64,000 bases of DNA from Algoriphagus marincola DSM 16067 (GTDB taxonomy: Bacteria; Bacteroidota; Bacteroidia; Cytophagales; Cyclobacteriaceae), in NCBI RefSeq assembly GCF_000429405.1, contig NZ_AUBU01000001.1, positions 257,321 through 321,320 of the forward strand, written 5' to 3'. This document shows positions 63,082 to 64,000 of this stretch, piece after piece (position 1 is the stretch's first letter; the number at the start of each line of letters is the position of its first letter). The notes under the pieces were generated by a model. It had not been told where the DNA came from, made no database searches, and saw nothing but the letters and a program-made list of their open reading frames with translations. A program made the position numbers and the translations under genes.

Positions 63082-64000
63082 ATGTCTCAAAGAAGAAAAT
63101 TTATCAAGAAAACACTTTTTGGCTCGGCAGTTTTAATCCCGGGTGTGAACAAGGCTTTGCCGATTTTTCAACCAATATCAAAACCTGCAGATGGTCCACT
63201 CATTCTATCCACTTGGAATCATGGAATTCCCGCCAACGCCGCCGCCATCAGTGCATACAAGCAGACGGGGAGCATAGTTGATGCAGTGGAGATTGGTGTA
63301 AAGGACACTGAGCTTGATATGGAGAATCTATCAGTGGGTCTTCAAGGGCTTCCTGACCGCGAAGGCATCACCACGCTCGATGCTTCGATAATGACTGGTG
63401 ATGGATCTTGTGGGTCAGTTGCTTTTGTCAGGCAGGTGAAGCATCCGATCTCGCTGGCAAGGGCAGTGATGGAAAAGACACCCCATGTGATGCTGGCCGG
63501 GGAAGGAGCGAGACAATTTGCTATTTCACAAGGTTTTCCCATCGAGGAGGAAAAACTCAGCCCAAAGGCTCAAAAAGCTTACGATGAATGGAAAAAAACC
63601 AGTAAATACAAACCTGTCATCAATATTGAGAATCATGATACTATTGGAATGATTGGAATGGATGATAAAGGGGATTTTGCAGGAAGCTGTACGACAAGTG
63701 GCTTAGCCTACAAGATGCACGGAAGAGTGGGAGACAGCCCGATTATAGGAGCAGGACTCTATGTAGACAATGAAGTCGGCGCCGCAACGGCAACCGGTTT
63801 GGGAGAGTCAATTATTCGTATCTGCGGTAGTTTTTTGATTGTAGAGTTGATGCGCCAAGGCAGAACTCCTCAGGAAGCTTGCGAAGAGGCTGTAAGAAGA
63901 TTGATTTCCAAAAACAGGAAGGATATTGCTGATATTCAAGCAGGCTTTCTAGCTATCAATAAAGAGGGGCAAGTTGGTGCTTTTGCCGTACAGCCTGGTT
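63082..64000 (+). CDS. Glycosylasparaginase (partial, runs off the right edge)
   Basis: The open frame from ATG 63082 continues to the window end (306 codons, no stop). SQRRKFIKK plus a hydrophobic stretch is a probable Tat signal. The protein is an N-terminal-nucleophile hydrolase of the asparaginase 2 family: LQGLPDREGITTLDASIMTGDG, NIENHDTIGMIGMDDKGDF with Thr187 as the nucleophile exposed by autocleavage, SCTTSGLAYKMHGRVGDSPIIGAGLYVDN and a GAATATGLGE block. It cleaves the bond between Asn and the first GlcNAc of N-glycans once the peptide is trimmed. It fits next to the SusCD/FG-GAP genes as part of glycoprotein-glycan use (inference). Confidence 0.9.
   Translation, partial: MSQRRKFIKKTLFGSAVLIPGVNKALPIFQPISKPADGPLILSTWNHGIPANAAAISAYKQTGSIVDAVEIGVKDTELDMENLSVGLQGLPDREGITTLDASIMTGDGSCGSVAFVRQVKHPISLARAVMEKTPHVMLAGEGARQFAISQGFPIEEEKLSPKAQKAYDEWKKTSKYKPVINIENHDTIGMIGMDDKGDFAGSCTTSGLAYKMHGRVGDSPIIGAGLYVDNEVGAATATGLGESIIRICGSFLIVELMRQGRTPQEACEEAVRRLISKNRKDIADIQAGFLAINKEGQVGAFAVQPG

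Noticed and set aside
1..64000. tRNA, rRNA, CRISPR arrays, transposases or integrases
   Set aside because: None was seen on reading the intergenic regions and predicted proteins; a covariance search for small RNAs (SRP RNA, riboswitches) was not possible.

Overview
The window looks like chromosomal DNA of a marine-type Bacteroidota, most likely order Cytophagales near Algoriphagus/Cyclobacteriaceae (inference from gene content, no search run). Reasons: a SusC/SusD pair, FG-GAP/ASPIC lipoprotein, LytTR/LytS-type two-component system, three-subunit proton-translocating transhydrogenase, many secreted lipoproteins with Cys lipoboxes, A-rich leaders with almost no Shine-Dalgarno sequences, and promoters that fit the Bacteroidota TTTG / TAnnTTTG pattern. 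No tRNA, rRNA, CRISPR array, transposase or integrase was recognised.

Layout. 1-9.9 kb: end of an MFS transporter, a GH3 NagZ-like hexosaminidase, a mutarotase lipoprotein, an amidohydrolase, gluconokinase, a CBS/nucleotidyltransferase protein, then a two-gene amino-sugar operon (NagB-PIG-L fusion and ROK kinase) behind a promoter with an embedded LacI-type operator. 9.9-17.2 kb: GH10 xylanase, nitrilase, penicillin-acylase-type hydrolase, a SoxB-like metallophosphoesterase and a diheme cytochrome c. 17.4-25.1 kb: M20 amidohydrolase translationally coupled to a patatin/POTRA/barrel (type Vd) protein, an orphan gluconate dehydrogenase subunit 3, a small membrane protein and pntB/pntAB/pntAA. 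25.2-35 kb: SDR reductase, AraC regulator, metallo-hydrolase, MmcQ-like protein, ABC ATPase, SlyD-like isomerase, methyltransferase, YfhO membrane protein and ffh.

35-39.3 kb is the most unusual part. Between ffh and guaD there are two inserted-looking segments. One carries a small lipoprotein gene and is bracketed by two identical copies of the ffh terminator hairpin. The other carries a three-gene operon of unknown envelope proteins; beyond it lies a displaced 3' end of guaD that shares 37 identical bases with the intact gene. This is the arrangement expected from integration into the 3' end of a protein gene, yet no integrase is present.

39.4-53.1 kb: LytTR regulator and LytS-type kinase next to a TonB-dependent receptor, pdhB, an aldehyde dehydrogenase, rhodanese, a phosphodiesterase, a 47-aa basic protein, hisS, a YbaB-type protein, a family 2 glycosyltransferase, PspC and a TPR/OmpA-like envelope protein. 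53.1-64 kb: a long regulated leader, susC, susD, a 1173-aa FG-GAP/ASPIC lipoprotein, a creatininase-family hydrolase and a partial glycosylasparaginase running off the right edge.

A plausible link (inference): the same 12-base sequence with a LacI-family core lies in the nagB promoter and in the susC leader. Outer-membrane capture of GlcNAc-bearing glycans, cleavage of GlcNAc-Asn by the glycosylasparaginase, hexosaminidase action and cytoplasmic NagB/ROK metabolism could therefore form one regulon.
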